This document shows positions 22,048 through 35,061 of a stretch of 64,000 nucleotides of DNA, piece by piece. The stretch spans positions 915,804 to 979,803 of the forward strand of contig RPFO01000389.1 of assembly GCA_009746045.1 (NCBI GenBank). Reading direction: 5' to 3'. Source of the DNA: Mesostigma viride (Eukaryota; Streptophyta; Mesostigmatophyceae; Mesostigmatales; Mesostigmataceae). The first letter of the stretch is position 1. Every line of letters begins with the position of its first letter. A program made the position numbers and the translations under genes. The notes under the pieces were generated by a model. That model had not been told where the DNA came from, ran no database searches, and worked only from the letters and a program-made list of their open reading frames with translations.

Positions 22048-22742
22048 TGTCTGGATATTATTGTATCCACCTGCCCTGCCCACATTGTGCTTGTATATAG
22101 TCAGCTTGATAGAGATTGAATAGCTGGACTTGTAGCACTTTTTCCTACTCGATTTGGACTACGAATGGCTGAGATACGGCCTTCCAAAGTTATATGCACT
22201 ATGGTCTTGCCAAGTAGACTAGTGTGTCAGCATATCACGTGACAATTGTGCTGACAACTGGCATGCCAACTGGCCTGAACATGTTGCTAGTTCATGAGGT
22301 AGATTCATGGTACAGTGACTACTGTCATGTCAGATCTTACGTCAGTGTTTCTTGATTCCTGACAAGGATTCTAGATACTTTATTCCATGGACATGTGGCG
22401 AATGCCTAGAACACATTGCTTAGTGTATTGACAGATGGCAGTTCCATGTGATGGTTATTTGCATGTTGACAGATGGCAATCATTCCTTATGTTGTATTTC
22501 AGCAAATGCCATCTGGCAATCACACAACAAATATTCTAGGAATCTAGAAGTGTTGCAACCCTTGCTTGACATGTGGCAGTTCTACCTTTGCCACCTAATT
22601 GCCTATATAATGAAATGAACAAAGGCAGCAAGGGCATCTCAAGCTGCCAGTTTTCTGCGTGAACATTTTGTCTCTCAGTCTTTCACTTCCTCAGCCTTGA
22701 TCTTGACCTGTGATCTGCAAGGAAGGATCATAAAACAAAACA
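22048..22742 (+). repeat. 5' LTR of Copia-A
   Basis: 695 bp, starting TGTCTGG and ending AAAACA. A TATA box-like cctatataatg at about 22602-22612 lies about 140 bp before the LTR end. The primer site TGGTATCGGAGGAG follows at 22743. Confidence 0.95.
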
Positions 22743-22776
22743 TGGTATCGGAGGAGTGAGGCTTCTCTTTGACAAC

Positions 22777-23984
22777 ATGGCTGCTGCTGCTGCTGCTTTG
22801 GAAAACAAGTACCTCTCTTTTATTCCAGCATGTTCCAAGGCAATTCCCAAGTTTGATGGTTCTTTCCTGCCAAAATGGGGAGAGACCAAGGAGCTTTTCC
22901 AAGCCCACCTGGAGGCCTATGATCTGGAGGGGGTCATTACCAAGCCTGAGGAGGCTACACCCAAGCAAGAGAAGGCTGTTTACACAGCCTTGCTGGCGTG
23001 CCTCACTGGCAGAGCAGCCCAGATTGCAAAGACCATTGGTGAGAGAAAGGGCAGTTTGCTTTTTGCTAAGTTGGTGGAGGTGTTTGAGCAGCCTAAACTG
23101 ACCAAGAGCAACAAGCACGACCTGAGGACATCCCTAATGAGGCTGACCAAGCAGCCCAACCAGTCCATGATGGACTATCTTACCGCTTCAGAACTGCTTC
23201 TGAGTGAGTACAGGGATGTGGGGGGGTGTTGGCAGACAATGATTTTGCCGCTGCGCTGAAAGGTGGTTTACCTGATGCGTACAGGCCTGCCCTCGTTTCA
23301 ACCAGGTTCGATGAGGACATGTCGCTGCTGGAGGTGAAGAAGGCCATGCTTGAAGCAGATGACCTGCTTGTGGGGACGCGCTCCACCACCACGGTCAAGC
23401 CTGAGCCAGCAGCAGCCTGCCCAAGGCCAAGCATACAGCACAGGCCAACCAACCAAGCCGGGGAGGCCGACTTGCACATTCTGCGGAAAGGAAGGACATG
23501 TGGAGGAGACGTGCTATACCAAGTACCCACATCTCAGCAGGAAGAAGGGCCAGCAGAGGCCAAAGCGCAAGAACCAGAAGAAGAAGCAGGCTGCGACAGC
23601 AAACAACACGGTGGAGGCTCCTGAGCTTCCCGTGGACTACGCGTTTGCAACTACGCGCCTAGTGCCGGGCGTACCTTTCTGGATTCTGGACTCTGCTGCA
23701 TCCAGCCACATGAGCCCTGAGGAGGCTGACTTTATCAAGGTTCAGCCAACCAACCTGGCCATCCAGGGCTCCGGAGGCCGGCTGAAGGCTGTGGGGACGG
23801 GGACGCTCAAGCTACGAGTCGCCAACAAGGTGGTGCATCTGCCTCATGCTCTGCACGTGCCCTCTCTGGGTGCAAGGCTTCTTTCCGTGGCCCAGCTGCA
23901 TCAGCAGGGACACGAGGTGAACCTACTGCAGGGCGTGGCATGCTTTGCAGGCAGCAAGGTACCTATCAAGGTGCAGAACAACGT
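22777..23984 (+). pseudogene. gag: Copia-A Gag and protease (two frameshifts)
   Basis: ATG 22777 gives MAAAAAALENKYLSFIPACS, a copia Gag with KFDGSFLPKWGETKELF, a VEVFEQPKL block and SLLEVKKAMLEADD. A CCHC knuckle CTFCGKEGHVEETCYTK lies near 23465-23515. The aspartic protease follows with WILDSAASSHMSP near 23681 and LLSVAQLHQQGHEV. The reading frame shifts near 23220-23235 (beside a 7-G run) and back near 23400-23440, so three frames must be combined. Coding is then cut at AAC-AAC-GT by the nested element and continues at 31931. Confidence 0.9.
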
Positions 23985-24701
23985 TGTAACGACTAAAAAT
24001 GATCATCAGCATCATCCACAGTCCAATATGAAAGATCTTTTACCTGGGTTGCTTTCTTGAGTTGCAGAACTTCAAGTATCCGAGCAACGTTGAGATGGAA
24101 ATTCCACAGCACGTGATTTAGGGAATCACAACCCCTTGTAGACACAAAGACAAGCTCGTGTATAGACGACCTCTGTGGAACTGAAGGACGTCTATAGCCA
24201 AGGGGCTCTTATGAATGGACAACAAAGACAAGCTTTATTATACCATGATGAATCAAAACCAACGTAGCAACAATGGCGACCCCACGTCCTTGATATCGAC
24301 GTGCTTGTCGAGCATGCCTCAACCTTAGCCTGACGAGAACCAATCAAAATCATGGAATTCTAAACAAGATCCTCGTATCCATCCTAGTCACACAAAACAG
24401 AACAACAACGCCAACAGCCTGGCAGAATCTGTACATGAGATCCTGAATCTGTAGTAAGCACCAAAGTCCCAAATGAACATTTAAGACTTGGTAGTACCGA
24501 CCAACAAACTATAACCCCACATGGATCAGTCAGGCCACGACCAATAAGGGCTTCTAACAGTCGGTTGACAAAGTACAAGTTTCAAGTACCGCCTTCTTGG
24601 AAACCTCATAACTTTCCCAATACTGATCCAACAGTCCTCGAATAAAGTCAAACATTCACAAAACAAAGGATGTAACAACAAAGTCATTTTTGCTTGTTAC
24701 A
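23985..24701 (-). repeat. 3' LTR of the nested minus-strand element
   Basis: 717 bp. Against the other LTR I count about five substitutions plus a 4-bp (gtca) and a 1-bp indel. Confidence 0.93.
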
Positions 24702-24742
24702 TATCTCCCCCTCAAGACTGGAACCACCAGTTCCCCCAAATC

Positions 24743-24765
24743 AACTACTCTGACAGAGTAGTTGA
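24743..24765. repeat. Short hairpin next to the polypurine tract
   Basis: CAACTACTCTG and CAGAGTAGTTG are separated by one base. It lies about 40 bp inside the left-hand LTR of the nested element. Confidence 0.8.
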
Positions 24766-25070
24766 GGAGTGACACTGAACAGAAATCCACCATCTCTTGG
24801 GAAAAGCAGGTGGGTTTTTACATCCCTGAAGCCAGGGCCTCCTATCTCATAAACATCTAGTCACAGGTGCTTAAAGAAGACAAGTCACATCCTTATCCAC
24901 TACAAGCCCAGATAAACACAGCAATACTGGAAGTCATCTCGTCATCATTCTGGAATTCTGGAACTCTGGACTGAAACATCAGAACTGGAATGGAGCCCCC
25001 CCATCATCCATCCTGGAATCCCCCCCTCACACCACAATCCAAAGCCCCCTTTCCTTCTCAGCCCTGTTCC

Positions 25071-25883
25071 TCACAGGCTATACCAATCCCCATTCAGGCC
25101 ATCCTTGCCCTTGAGTCCACACATGGGAAACTGCTCCACCATGTGGGCCAACTCTGGCCAGTTCCTGCTGACCTGCAACACCACGCAAGTCTCAGCAGCT
25201 CCTGCCACCATCTGGGCAGCATAGCGAAGGCATGCCCCTGGATAGGAGAGGAGCACCACAGACTGACTCTCAGGGTCCATCACCCAAGTAGAGGACGTCT
25301 TGTGCCTGCTCACCCATGATCTGTACGCCCACCAGAACTGCAGAAAGGTCTTGACCACCGACCACTTAGCACCTATCAGAGGCACCAGCACCCTTAGTGG
25401 CGTCTGACGGACCTTGAGTTCCACAGTGTACTTGGGCAACCCTGGATTGCAAAAGAGGTTAGAAGTCTCCAAAGGAAAACACCTTCTGGCAGAGCTGGAG
25501 GAAGAAGGAACCAAATCAAAGTCACCCTTCTGAACTGAAAACTCCAACAGCTCCATGTAGGAAGCCTCTCCCATACTCACTGGCTGCAACTGAGTAAATG
25601 CCTCCTTCAAGGCCTCAGGTAAGGCTGCCAGCATGTCCTGCCCCTCAGCAGGCCTCATGTCAATCTCAGGTCCTGGTGACAATGCATACATCCTATGCAG
25701 CAGATGAGCCACAAAAGGGGAGCCACTCTCATACAGGCTTGTGTGCAGCTGAGATAGGACCTCCTCCACATAGCCTTCAGAGCTCACCTCCCCCTCCTCT
25801 CTGTTGAGTGCAGCCAACGCCTTGGCCAAAGTCTCATAGTGGTCACAGGGGCCCGTGCAGTTCCTATGATCCACATAGGCCAC
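25071..25883 (-). CDS. 270-codon open frame in the nested element, unknown
   Basis: Open from 25883 to 25071 on the minus strand. It has no ATG at its 5' edge (a stop is followed by GTG GCC). The first ATG begins MYALSPGPEIDMRPAEG about 65 codons in. It contains acidic and hydrophobic stretches, a Ser run (VPSSSSSARR) and a Trp-rich LQFWWAYRSWVSRH. I recognise no retroviral or cellular family. It sits near the element's 3' end, where some LTR elements carry an extra or envelope-like gene, but no signal peptide or clear membrane anchor is visible. It may be a captured or decayed gene. Confidence 0.4.
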   Translation of the reverse strand: MAYVDHRNCTGPCDHYETLAKALAALNREEGEVSSEGYVEEVLSQLHTSLYESGSPFVAHLLHRMYALSPGPEIDMRPAEGQDMLAALPEALKEAFTQLQPVSMGEASYMELLEFSVQKGDFDLVPSSSSSARRCFPLETSNLFCNPGLPKYTVELKVRQTPLRVLVPLIGAKWSVVKTFLQFWWAYRSWVSRHKTSSTWVMDPESQSVVLLSYPGACLRYAAQMVAGAAETCVVLQVSRNWPELAHMVEQFPMCGLKGKDGLNGDWYSL

Positions 25884-26611
25884 TCAGCAGCACCAAGGTA
25901 GAAACCTCCAGGTATATACTATTGGTCTGGTACACGAAGACGTGCATGCAGGACATGAACCACGTGTCTTAATCATACCAGGAATCAAGCCCTAGGTGAA
26001 CCACTCCATATGTCGAGGGTACAACACAGAAGTCACTCTCCATGTGCCATCCAAGCTCAGATCCCCTCAACCATCCTCAGAAACTGGTCACCAAAATCTG
26101 GATGTCATCTCAGCTTAGTCCAACCAAACTCCCACCAGAGTCCATCCCACTCAACTCAGATCCCCGTCGGATTCAATGAGTCCACATGAATCCAAGAAGG
26201 AGTAAACAGGATCAAGGCACCTAAGCCAAACAAGGCGAGGCCACTCCATGTTCTGGGACACCACCCTCCCTCAGCTAGAGTCCACGGGTGAAAGACAAGC
26301 CTGACATTCCCAGGGATAACGGGTCATCCACAGGGATCCATGCCACGAAATACTGACAACTCTCACTGCTTGATCAGGGCAGGAAGCAGAGTGTCATGTA
26401 GCAAGGCTAACCCTCTATACAGCCAACCCCCCATAACTAACTGGGCTGCCAGGGTCCAAGGCTCATCAAAGCTAGTCACCACAGCACACCCAAAGATTCC
26501 AGCCCTTCTCAAGGGAAGAGGTAGTCAGGGACAGATGCTGTATCACCACAACAGAGTGGCAGGTAACCGAGCCATAATAAATCCCCAATCCATCCCAACT
26601 GGGGACCTCCC

Positions 26612-26935
26612 TCAGATCACCAACAGGTCATAGCAGGCTGGATGGATTCCAAGAATGCTCAATCCTAACACAGGGGCTGGCGTGAGCTTCTGCTGCAGCA
26701 AGTCCAAGGCCTGCTGACACCCGTCAGTCCACGCAAACTGGAACGAGGAAACGTCAACAGCGCCCCAGGTGGAAGTGCAGTCACCAAGAGGCAGGAGCAA
26801 TCCAGCAGGAAGACGTCGCCAACAGGGTCGCCTCAGGAAGAGCAAGGGTATCTCAGAAGTACACCCATGATGAAGAGAGGCCGTGGACAGGGTTGTCACC
26901 AGTGGGTACCCGTCAGCAGGTTGGGGAGGTGCCAC
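26612..26935 (-). pseudogene. Possible gypsy RT/RNase H hinge fragment
   Basis: Contains FAWTDGCQQALDLLQQKLTP followed by APVLGL, which resembles the junction between RT and RNase H in Ty3/gypsy (F.WT..CQ.AF..LK..LT.APVL). No other convincing pol motif was found nearby. If right, the nested element descends from a gypsy-type retrotransposon whose pol has decayed. Confidence 0.4.
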
Positions 26936-29900
26936 AAAGCACAGCCAAAATAGCCCACCGATGGCCAGCGAAACCAGGATACCACATAGTCAGGGATCTA
27001 TGAGGTGAGCCCGACAGGATGAACTGAAATCCCAGGGTGAATCCACGCTATGATCCTCACAGATCTCCTCCCCACCAGAACAAAATTCCCCCCCTCCAGT
27101 CGCACCAAAGGAGTGAGAGTGAGGTAAAGCCACATCTCCTTAGTAGCTAGTACACTCAAACCCATAGCCAGTGGCCTATGATAATCACAAGGCACACTAT
27201 TTCTCCATAAGATGCCTGGGAAAACCATCCACAGCCTTGAGAGGGATAGCAGAAGATCAGTAATGCCTCACCAGCATTATGAACGGTATGCCCCAACTTG
27301 TAAATCGTAGCACACGCTACCCCCATGCAAGGGTTAGGTGCAGCCCAATCCCCTGCACGCCCTGCTCCCCACACAAATCCCCCTCAGCATAACTGGTAAA
27401 CTGGAGACTACCAGCATGCCTAATAATTCCACCCCTCTGCGTAGAATAAGCTGTAATAATCCTGGTATCAGCTTCCCAAGATTGACAGCATGACCTAGCA
27501 GGAACAAACGCCATGGGATACGCATGAAGACAGAGGCCCAGCCAACCAGAGAAGGGTGGGGGAGGCAAGTCTCTCAGCCCACTAAACCACTGGTGGCCTG
27601 CAGGGTCGCTCTATTAAGACGTCCTATGCACCTCATGACTAAAGATGGGGTGGGAACTACAGCAAAGTGTCCAAGACAGAGTTGCATACAAGGCAGCTTG
27701 AGAGCAGACTGAAAGCAATCACCAATCAGCCAACTGATGTGCCCAAGCTTGGCAGGGCCCCAGCAACAACATCACTCCCCGCAACCATCCAGGTGGCACT
27801 ACCATGCAAGGTAATGTGGGCATTAGGATCGAAGGAGCCCAAGACAAGGTTGCACAAGTAGGGCAGCGTAAGGGTATGCTGGATGAGGCCATCAGTCATC
27901 AAACAGATACACCCTCAGCTTGGCAGGGCCCTAGCAAGTAGACTGAACCATGTCCCCCTAGTCAAAGCATGGAAAGTAGTATCCATGTCCGTGGACCACG
28001 TAGACTGCCAAATGGTATTAATGTCAGTGTACCACGGATACTGATGCACATGAGGCAGGTTGTAAGGGTGGTAGAGGGCTGAATGGGTCCCCCAACTAAC
28101 CCACACCTCTAAGCTCATGTGAGCCCCCCCAGCACCAAGTAGTCCAACTCCTCAATTAAGAGTCAACGGAGTGGGCACCATTGTCATCACTGTCATGCCA
28201 AAGATTCCAGCCGGCCCCACAGTTGTAGCTCCGTTGATCCCGCCCATCATCCAACCCACAAGGACATCCTACCCATGCAAACATGATGCCAGACCCCCCG
28301 TGCAAGCAGTCCCATTCATACAACCATCATGCTGTGCAAGCAATCAGCTCAAGGGCGGATGGTGTACTATCAAGACAACAAGCCATCCTGGCACCATGCA
28401 AGCAAGGATAAGTCCATAGCAGGGCAAAGCAAGGGTAGGAGGTTACTCATCTGCACACGGCTGGCTTGATGTCCACCAGCAGGCAGGACCCAACACAGCG
28501 TCAGGAGCAGGCACCAGCATTACAGATACGCGTCACTTGGGCGTCCCCAAGTCACCAGAGTCGCCAGCGGCCACCATGCAGTGCTTGATGAAGTCTCCAC
28601 CATTGAGTGCTTGCAGTCGCCACCATGAGTGCTTGCAGTCACCACCAACAGCACTAGTCCACCACCAGGATACTCTCCAACGTCGCCCCCATGTGCCATG
28701 CCCGCCATAGACAAGTCACCAATCCCCCACTGACCTCAAGCCCCCAATAGGCTACTGCCACAACGCCCAATCAGCGTCACCCCCACATGTGGGTATCCAA
28801 CACAGCTATTGCCTGACTGGACAACCAAGACTAGCTGCTTGCGCCGGTCACGCTGTGGAAAAGTGACTAAGCTGCTTGAAGGAGGCCTGGAACGGACACC
28901 AATGAGCTTGGCTCCGGAAGCTGCTTGGAAGAAGGACCACATGCTGTCAACTGCCCTGACTGAACGTCAATCAGGCTGCAGGAAGGAGCCAGCACTCTTC
29001 ACTATGGCACTCAGAAAAACTGCCTAGTAGGCAAGCCACAGACTGCCAACCTGTTAAGATAGCAGACTCGAACAGGGCTACTACCAAGTGCCAGGTAGCC
29101 AGAACTCCTAAGCCGGAGGAGCACAAGGGCCTGAGGTGGTCCAACAGCCAGCAGAATTGCCCAAAAGTCGAAAAAATGGGCCTAAAAACGCCTTGACCAG
29201 TGTCAAAAATTCTGATCTGAGAACTATATCAGATATATTCACAGATAAGAACTATGACAGCAGCCCTGGTGTCCATACTTGCTGTCCTAGTGCACCTCCT
29301 AGGCCCAACAGGGACCATCTGCCAACAAGCAGTGGTAACCATCATGTCCTGGGAGAAGTAAATGCGTGGTCACAATGGTCTGGCGCAGGTAAGGGCCCCA
29401 ACTGGCAAGTGACCCACACCCCACTTGTAAAGGGACGTTGTCAAGCAAGTGGTCCACCCCCTCTGGGAACATGTGTCAAAGGACACCGTCTAGCAAGTGG
29501 GCAACCCATGCAAGAGACACCTGGCAACTCGTGGGTGCACGTGTGATACCCTCTAGGGGACAACCCACTGCAGGTATCCCGATGTCCCCTGATGTGGTGG
29601 CATCTACCATGCCATATGCCTCCATGATAGCATCTGGCACCCTTTGGCAGACCTGGGATATCCACTCCCCCGCAGAAATTTTCTCAGGGTAACTAGACAC
29701 AGCTGTCCAAGTATGATAGTGGAAACCCCGTAAATGCTGTTGTTCTGCCCTGGCATGTGTGATGCCGTCTGGAAATTACATTGCAGACATCCAGGATGTC
29801 CACTCCCCCGCAAAAAATTGCTCAGGGTAACCAGACGTAGCTGCCACCAATCTGGACAACTCCTAGGGAGCTCGCCCTACCCATAGTACCATGATGATAG

Positions 29901-31200
29901 TGGGAACAACACAAATGCCGTTGTTCTCCTCCCCACCAAAACCAAACCACCATACACGTGGGAGGAACCAAAGCTCAACCTAGAACGCCTCCACTGTCAT
30001 GATGCTCAACAAGAAAAGGAAGAGTTTCCCCCACAACTGAAGCAAATGTTTGGCGACGCGTGAATTAAGGACGTGCCACAGTCCTTAAACAGCAAGGGTA
30101 GGCTGCCCATGCACGGAAGAAAAGGATCCTGAAAGATTTTCAAGTGAGTGCAAAAGGAACCTTGCATAAAAGGGCAGCCATTAATCCCTACTGTCCGCTC
30201 ATCCGGAGCCACCCTCAAAAGACACGAGGTGTAACCTGAGCCACACCGTAAAAATGTCGTCAAAGAAAAGCAGCACCGGGAAAAAAAACAACCTTAGACG
30301 GCGACGTCGTCAGGTGGTCGCGGTGGTGGTCGTGCGTGCAGCCGCAACCCGGAAACCGGGTGATAGGTGCCGTCGGCAGCAACAGTGCGTCGGCTCAGCC
30401 ATAACCCGTAGCGCCATGTCAGCCTGGCCGAAAACAGAGCCTGCAGGGAAAAAAGACAGCTCCTAGCAGGATTCTGGAGCCGGACCTGCTGAGCTACTGG
30501 CCCAACACTCCGCATTGCCCTGCTCGAAACGTAGCAACACTTGCGTAATGCCAATATATAAAGATGTTTGGGCTAGGCAGAGACTGCGGCGTCAGCAGCC
30601 ACGACAGACAGGGCGGTGGTCGGACTTCAGCACGATGCGGCCAGCCAGCCGAAAGCCCGTAAGTAAGGACGCTTGTCAATGAAATATTGCACGAATTTAA
30701 AGAAAGGGACGGTGACTTAGTGGTGCGTTAATAATGGCTTATGCAACACCCTTTTCTAGGGAGAGGTGAAGGAGAAGAAGTTCGCCCACACCTGGTTCCG
30801 TAGGGATGAAGGTGATTGTGTAACCCGCCTCACTTCAGTCATAGAAGTACGATTGAAATTAGTTGACGCCGTGGAGTATGAGTAGTTGTCTCAGCACCTT
30901 CCCTAGCAATGGGTTCAAGAGATGATGACGGGTCGCTTGCACCTTGATTAGTAGGGGGTAAAGGTGATTGTGTCTTCGAACTACTCATACTACCACATGA
31001 AGTCGCGATCGTCTGCCTAGTAGAGACAACGGTTACGGCTGACTTCCAGTGTTAAAGAGCAAGACAGTCACATAAGGATGTGTCTCTCTCTGTATCACCG
31101 TAAGTTTTCCGCAACTCTATGAATCTTCTCGGATGACAGACATCTGATCAACGTTGTACTACCCGGAAGGTTACAACTTCAAGAGAAACACCAAAGTAGA
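26936..31200 (-). other. Non-coding interior of the nested element
   Basis: No intact gene was recognised. A pair of imperfect repeats around cactcccccgcagaaatttt (29655) and cactcccccgcaaaaaattg (29799) is visible, as is a short gtgcttgcagtc-type repetition at 28585-28650. Confidence 0.5.
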
Positions 31201-31216
31201 GATCCTCCGATACCAA

Positions 31217-31930
31217 TGTAACGACTAAAAATGATCATCAGCATCATCCACAGTCCAATATGAAAGATCTTTTACCTGGGTTGCTTTCTTGAGTTGCAGA
31301 ACTTCAAGTATCCGAGCAACGTTGAGATGGAAATTCCACAGCACGTGATTTAGGGAATCACAACCCCTTGTAGACACAAAGACAAGCTCGTGTATAGACG
31401 ACCTCTGTGGAACTGAAGGACGTCTATAGCCAAGGGGCTCTTATGAATGGACAACAAAGACAAGCTTTATTATACCATGATGAATCAAAACCAACGTAGC
31501 AACAATTGCGACCCCACGTCCTTGATATCGACGTGCTTGTCGAGCATGCCTCAACCTTAGCCTGAAGAGAACCAATCAAAATCATGGAATTCTAAACAAG
31601 ATCCTCGTATCCATCCTAGTCACACAAAACAGAACAACAACGCCAACAGCCTGGCAGAATCTGTACATGAGATCCTGAATCTGTAGTAAGCACCAAAGTC
31701 CCAAATGAACATTTAAGACTTGGTAGTACCGACCAACAAACTATAACCCCACGTGGATCAGGCCACGACCAATAAGGGCTTCTAACAGTCGGTTGACAAA
31801 GTACAAGTTTCAAGTACCGCCTTCTTGGAAACCTCATAACTTTCCCAATACTGATCCAAAAGTCCTCGAATAAAAGTCAAACATTCACAAAACAAAGGAT
31901 GTTACAACAAAGTCATTTTTGCTTGTTACA
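31217..31930 (-). repeat. 5' LTR of the nested minus-strand element
   Basis: 714 bp, partner of 23985-24701. The sequence on its left, read on the minus strand, is the primer site TTGGTATCGGAGG. Confidence 0.93.
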
Positions 31931-34900
31931 AACGTCTACGGTTTGCAAGAATCACAGACTGTGACAACCCCTGCTGCCCACCACACCACAGACAACCCTG
32001 CTGCACTATTGTGGCACTGGCGACTTGGACATGCAGGTGCTGAGCGCATTCGCAAGCTGGCGGCCATACCTGCATCGAACATTACCATGCGGGCTCCAGG
32101 TGCGCCAGGCTGCCCGTCGTGCCCTGCTGGCATGATTAGGCGACGCTCCTTCGCTGCTGGGCAACCACGCTCGACCGTGCCTCGTGCCAAGCTGCATGGG
32201 GACATCATGGGGCCGATGCAGCCATCACTGGGCGGTTCCCAGTACATTCTGGGCGTCACTGACGACGCTACAAGGTGGCGTTGGTCTTTTCCTATGCGCC
32301 AGAAGAGTGAGGTGCCACTGCACTTCGACCGACTGCTGTCAAGGGATATCAGGCCCTACTACGACGGTTCTGTGCTTCTAAGGACCGACAATGACGCAGT
32401 ATTTCTTTCCGAGGACTTCCGCTCCCTCTGTGCTCGCCATCGAGTTCACCAAGAATTTTCCAGCCCCTACTGTCCGCAGCAAAACGGAGTTGCGGAACGC
32501 ATGTGGGGTTTGGCGATGGGAATGACACTATGCATGCTGCATTATGCTACCCTGCCCAAGACTTTCTGGGCCCTAGCTTTTGCGTGTGCTGTCTACCTGC
32601 TCAATCGGCTGCCATGCGAGGCCAATGCAGACTCTGCTAGCCCTCATCGCCTTTTTCAAGGCGTTGATGCCGATCTGTCGCACTTGCGCATTTTCGGCTG
32701 CCCTGCCTACTTTCGTGTAGAAGGGCCACGTGGCAAGCTGGAGGACAAAGCCCAGGCTGGAATCTTTGTGGGCTATGACTTGGAGTCAACTGCTTACCTG
32801 ATTCTCCGCCCAGGCTCACGTGACGTTATTCGCAGGCTCCATGTGTCATTCGATGAGACTTGGCGAGCAAATTCTGCTCCCCTGCACGTCGCGAGTCCAG
32901 ATGTCAACTTCCAGCTGCCGGCACCTGAGTCTGCCTCGGAATCTGGCGTGGCGCTGGTACCTTTGCCTGCACCCACTGAGCATGCAGTGCTGCCGCCTGT
33001 CACTGCTGTGCCTGACTCGGTACCTGATGGTCCGGTCACCAGGGCCAAGGCTCGCCAACAGCTGGGCACTGTCACCGGTGCAGACGGCAGTGGCAACGCT
33101 GAGCATCCTGGTCCGGGTGCTGCTCCTGACTCTGAAATTTCTGATGCGGTGCCGGACGCCGGCAACCAAGTTGCGCAAGGAATTCCTGCGCCCTCGCCTG
33201 CGCCTGCGCCTCAAATTTCGAGTGCAACGGCTTTGCAGCAAGCCATCCACGCACTGCAGCGACCTTCATCTTCAGCGCCCAGCAACCAGGCAGGGGCGGA
33301 TTCGGTGATAGCTGCTGCAACGATTGAGGAAAATGTTGGCGATGGCTACTGTCCCTCTAGTGACACATATGGCGCCTATGGTTGGACCTCCTCTTCTCAA
33401 CGTCTTGCTTCTCCTAAGTGGGCCCGTTTTTTCCCAAATTACGCTGCTATTCGTGATGTGGTCGAGGATGTATATGCCACTAGTGTCGACCTGGACGTCC
33501 CTAAGTCTTGGCAACAAGCTCGTTCTCTTCCTGCGTGGCAGTCCGCCATGGATAGCGAGATGGCTTCTATTCGTTCTCACAAGTTTTTTTCTTTGGTGAG
33601 TAGGTCATCTCTTCCTCGTGGCACTTCGGCCCTTCCTTCCCGTTGGGTGTATGCACGTAAGTCGGATGGACGTGAGAAAGCACGTTTTGTATGCAAGGGC
33701 TATGCCCAGCGTGAGGGTGTTGATTTTCAGGACATCTTTAGCCCCACTGTTCGTTCCTCCACAGTGCGTTTGGCTCTTGCTTTTGCAGTCACGCATGGCT
33801 ATACTCTGCATCAATTAGACGTCCGCACTGCGTTCTTGTATGCTCCTTTAGAGGAGGATGTCTATGTACGTCCACCCCTGGGCTATGAGGAGTATGACGC
33901 CTCTGGCGAGCTTCTTGTATGGAAGCTTCATCGCAGCCTGTATGGCACACGCCAGGCTCCGCGCAATTGGCATCGCACCTTCCGTTCTCATCTCGTGTCG
34001 GATGGTGCAGTGCCTAGCGCTACAGACACATGTCTTTACCTTTATCCCAGTGCCAGGGGCTTTGTGTTTGTACATGTTGATGACATGATCGTTGCCAGCC
34101 CCTCTGCCCCTTGGGTAGCCGCCTGGGTTTCTCGCCTTGGTACACGTTTTCAGCTGTCCGATTCGGACCACCCTTCCTTGTTTCTAGGTGTGTGTCTTTC
34201 AATTGACAGCGTCACCCGTTCCCTTGCCCTGCACCAGTCTCCCTACATCATAGAAATTGCTGCCCGCTTTGGGCTAGGTGAGAGTCGTGGTGTTCCCACC
34301 CCGGTTGTCCCGGGTGCCGTGTTGAGCGAGGGGGGACAGTGTGACCAATCGCAACGGGAGGTGTTCCAGCAAATAGTGGGGGCGCTCATCTACGTCACCC
34401 AATGGACGCGGCCAGACGTGGCATTCACTGTGAACCGCCTAGCGCAACAGATGCAATCACCCACGCTAGGTGATATGCAGGCTGCCAAGCGGGTCATCCG
34501 CTACCTGCTGGCAACCCACGGCCTCGGTCTCCGCTTCACTGGCGGGAGCCTTGAAGGCTGGTCAGATGCGGACTGGGCAAATGACGTCAAGACCAGGCGG
34601 TCTGTCAGCGGCAACCTGGTCATGTACGCTGGTGCCCCTATTGATTGGGCAAGCCGCCGCCAAACGGTGACCGCTCTTTCTTCATGCGAGGCCGAGTACA
34701 TCGCTGTGGGCACCTTGCTGCAGTCGGTGCTCCCCCTGCGGAGGATCTTGATGGAGCTGACGGGCTCCACTTAGTACGGCTGCACCTACTCCGGTCTACT
34801 GCGACAACACCGGTGCTGTGGCACTCTCCAAGGACCCTGTTCACCCCAAGCGCACAAAACACATTGACGTGCGTTTCCACTTCATTCGTGAGAAGGTGGA

Positions 34901-35027
34901 GGATGGTGACATCAATGTCCAACATTGCCCCGGTGAGGAGATGGTGGCGGATATCCTGACCAAGGCACTTCTGCGACCACGCTTCGAGCTGCTTCGAGGA
35001 CGGCTCCTGCATTCCTGTGTGACTTGA
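31931..35027 (+). pseudogene. pol: Copia-A integrase, reverse transcriptase and RNase H
   Basis: The frame runs to 34774 and continues the pre-insertion codon phase (AAC GTC TAC). In order: HX4H-CX2C integrase zinc finger (HWRLGH ... CPSC); integrase core with HGDIMGP, LRTDNDAVF and QQNGVAERMWG (D, D, E); RT with FVCKGYAQREGVDF, LDVRTAFLYAPL and FVHVDDMI; RNase H with WSDADWAND and SSCEAEYIAVG. An extra T near 34772 creates a TAG. The remaining C-terminus (DNTGAVALSKDPVHPKRTKH to LLHSCVT) is read in the next frame to 35027. The frame opens without its own ATG because it is the downstream part of a Gag-Pol polyprotein. Confidence 0.95.
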
Positions 35028-35061
35028 GCTGCTAGTGGGCACGTCATTGGACTAAGGGGGG

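Larger units (their letters stand above)
23985..31930 (-). mobile_element. Minus-strand LTR element nested in Copia-A
   Basis: Direct repeats 23985-24701 and 31217-31930 (717 and 714 bp) run TGTAACG...GTTACA. They are flanked by AACGT duplications (23980-23984, 31931-31935). On the minus strand a TGGTATCGGAGGATC primer site lies one base inside the right-hand LTR (about 31201-31215). A polypurine tract (complement of tatctccccctcaag, 24702-24716) abuts the left-hand LTR. The element therefore reads right to left. Its 6.5-kb interior has no intact gag or pol, only an unknown 270-codon frame and a weak gypsy-like fragment, so it resembles a large retrotransposon derivative. Confidence 0.92.
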
